A DNA stretch of 42,919 bases from the IMG/VR virus record IMGVR_UViG_3300031753_000015, positions 1 through 42,919 of that record; one strand, written 5' to 3'. This document shows positions 42,526 to 42,919 of this stretch, piece by piece. The translations under genes were made by a program, and so were the position numbers. The notes under the pieces are model-generated. The model searched no databases, was not told where the DNA came from, and saw only the letters and a program-made list of their open reading frames with translations. This DNA comes from a virus. Within the stretch, counting starts at the first letter, position 1; each line of letters opens with the position of its first letter.

Positions 42526-42919
42526 TCAAAAGTCAATGGCGACCGTGATCGGTACGCCGTAGTCGGTCGTCTTCGCGCCCGGGAGCGCCGAGTAGCCGTA
42601 GCTGGCATAGGGCCGCGCGCCGAGCACGAGCGCGCGGCCGCAGCGCCAGCTCTTGGCCGCGCAGCTGTCGTTGCTGCCGAGATGCACGCTCAGGAAGTCG
42701 TGCTCGACGAACAGGCCGAAGCGCTTTCCAACAAAGTCCCACTCCCCGCCGGCCCGCGACAGGCCGCCGAGCTGGAAGCGGGGGCGCGGGTTGGGCGCGA
42801 TGGAGAGCGAGAACGCTGGCTCCTCGCTCGGCTTGCCGGTCAGCGCCGGCAGGGCGGTGCCGCCGTAGGGTAGGCGCGGCAGCTTCTGCTCGGGGTAGGT
42901 GGTGGTTACCGGCTGCTCG
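42526..42919 (-). CDS. Single-pass membrane protein crossing the contig join (3' part)
   Basis: This is the C-terminal part of the 273-aa protein whose start is at 655; only 42526-42692 adds new sequence, because 42693-42919 repeats 1-227. The C-terminal domain ends in VPITVAIDF and contains two Cys residues ten apart (SNDSCAAKSWRC), which could form a disulfide in the periplasm. Its stop TGA lies beside the GAGGAG ribosome binding site of the next gene (start 42515), so the two are probably translationally coupled. The pattern of alternating hydrophobic residues and the closing beta-like strand resemble small outer-membrane or beta-sandwich domains, but no family assignment is made. Confidence 0.78.
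   Translation of the reverse strand, partial: EQPVTTTYPEQKLPRLPYGGTALPALTGKPSEEPAFSLSIAPNPRPRFQLGGLSRAGGEWDFVGKRFGLFVEHDFLSVHLGSNDSCAAKSWRCGRALVLGARPYASYGYSALPGAKTTDYGVPITVAIDF
42693..42919. repeat. Terminal direct repeat, right copy
   Basis: This is the second copy of the 227-base end repeat, with the single difference at 42792. In the gene crossing the join the mismatch changes an Asp codon (left copy) to Asn (right copy). This could be population variation in the sampled phage or an assembly difference at an unpolished end. Confidence 0.9.

Noticed and set aside
1-42919. tRNA genes, insertion sequences, an integrase and attachment sites
   Set aside because: I looked for cloverleaf-like segments, transposase motifs, tyrosine or serine recombinase motifs and found none that I could support by eye.

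Overview
The window is a complete, circularly assembled tailed-phage genome of very high G+C content. The first 227 bases recur at the end (42693-42919) with one mismatch (base 100 C, base 42792 T), so the unique genome is about 42,692 bp and one gene runs across the join. The gene set points to a short-tailed (podovirus-like) phage: large and small terminase, a large portal, a scaffold-like protein, a capsid protein resembling the N4-gp56/DUF4043 family, a head-tail adaptor, a beta-propeller-like tail nozzle and three large Ala/Gln/Gly-rich proteins that look like ejected internal proteins. A GH19 endolysin, a holin candidate, two lipoproteins and sigma70-like promoters suggest a Gram-negative, high-GC bacterial host. 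I see no integrase, polymerase, helicase, primase, tRNA or CRISPR array.

Layout. Most of the genome is read on the minus strand. From about 18.0 kb down to 1 and through the join come a C5-methyltransferase-like protein, tail or fibre proteins (17.3-14.0 kb), the packaging genes (13.4-6.1 kb), a small Xre-type regulator, a tightly overlapping lysis and envelope block (5.8-0.7 kb) and a fibre-like protein (42.5-41.4 kb). Then follow capsid, adaptor, nozzle and internal proteins (41.1-25.5 kb) and small genes ending with a possible replication protein (25.5-23.6 kb). The plus strand holds a compact early cluster (18.5-23.6 kb): small HTH and zinc-finger-like proteins, an SSB-like protein ending in DDDIPF, a PD-(D/E)XK nuclease and a RusA resolvase. 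A 509-bp non-coding control region (18,027-18,535) separates the two divergent blocks.

Two features stand out. First, six promoters scattered round the genome share a TATGCTTACG core placed 17 bp from a TTGACT-, TAGACG-, TTGCAT- or TTGCGT-type -35. In most of them the start codon lies exactly where transcription should begin, which predicts leaderless mRNAs; a seventh, diverged copy (GATGCT) heads the early cluster. Four copies drive plus-strand genes (including a Dam-type methylase) inserted like morons between minus-strand virion genes. The other two drive the Xre regulator and the C5-methyltransferase-like gene, so this looks like one regulon. Second, the major capsid gene has its own promoter and a roughly 260-nt leader with several hairpins, the last of which is a perfect 11-bp stem that buries the capsid ribosome binding site.
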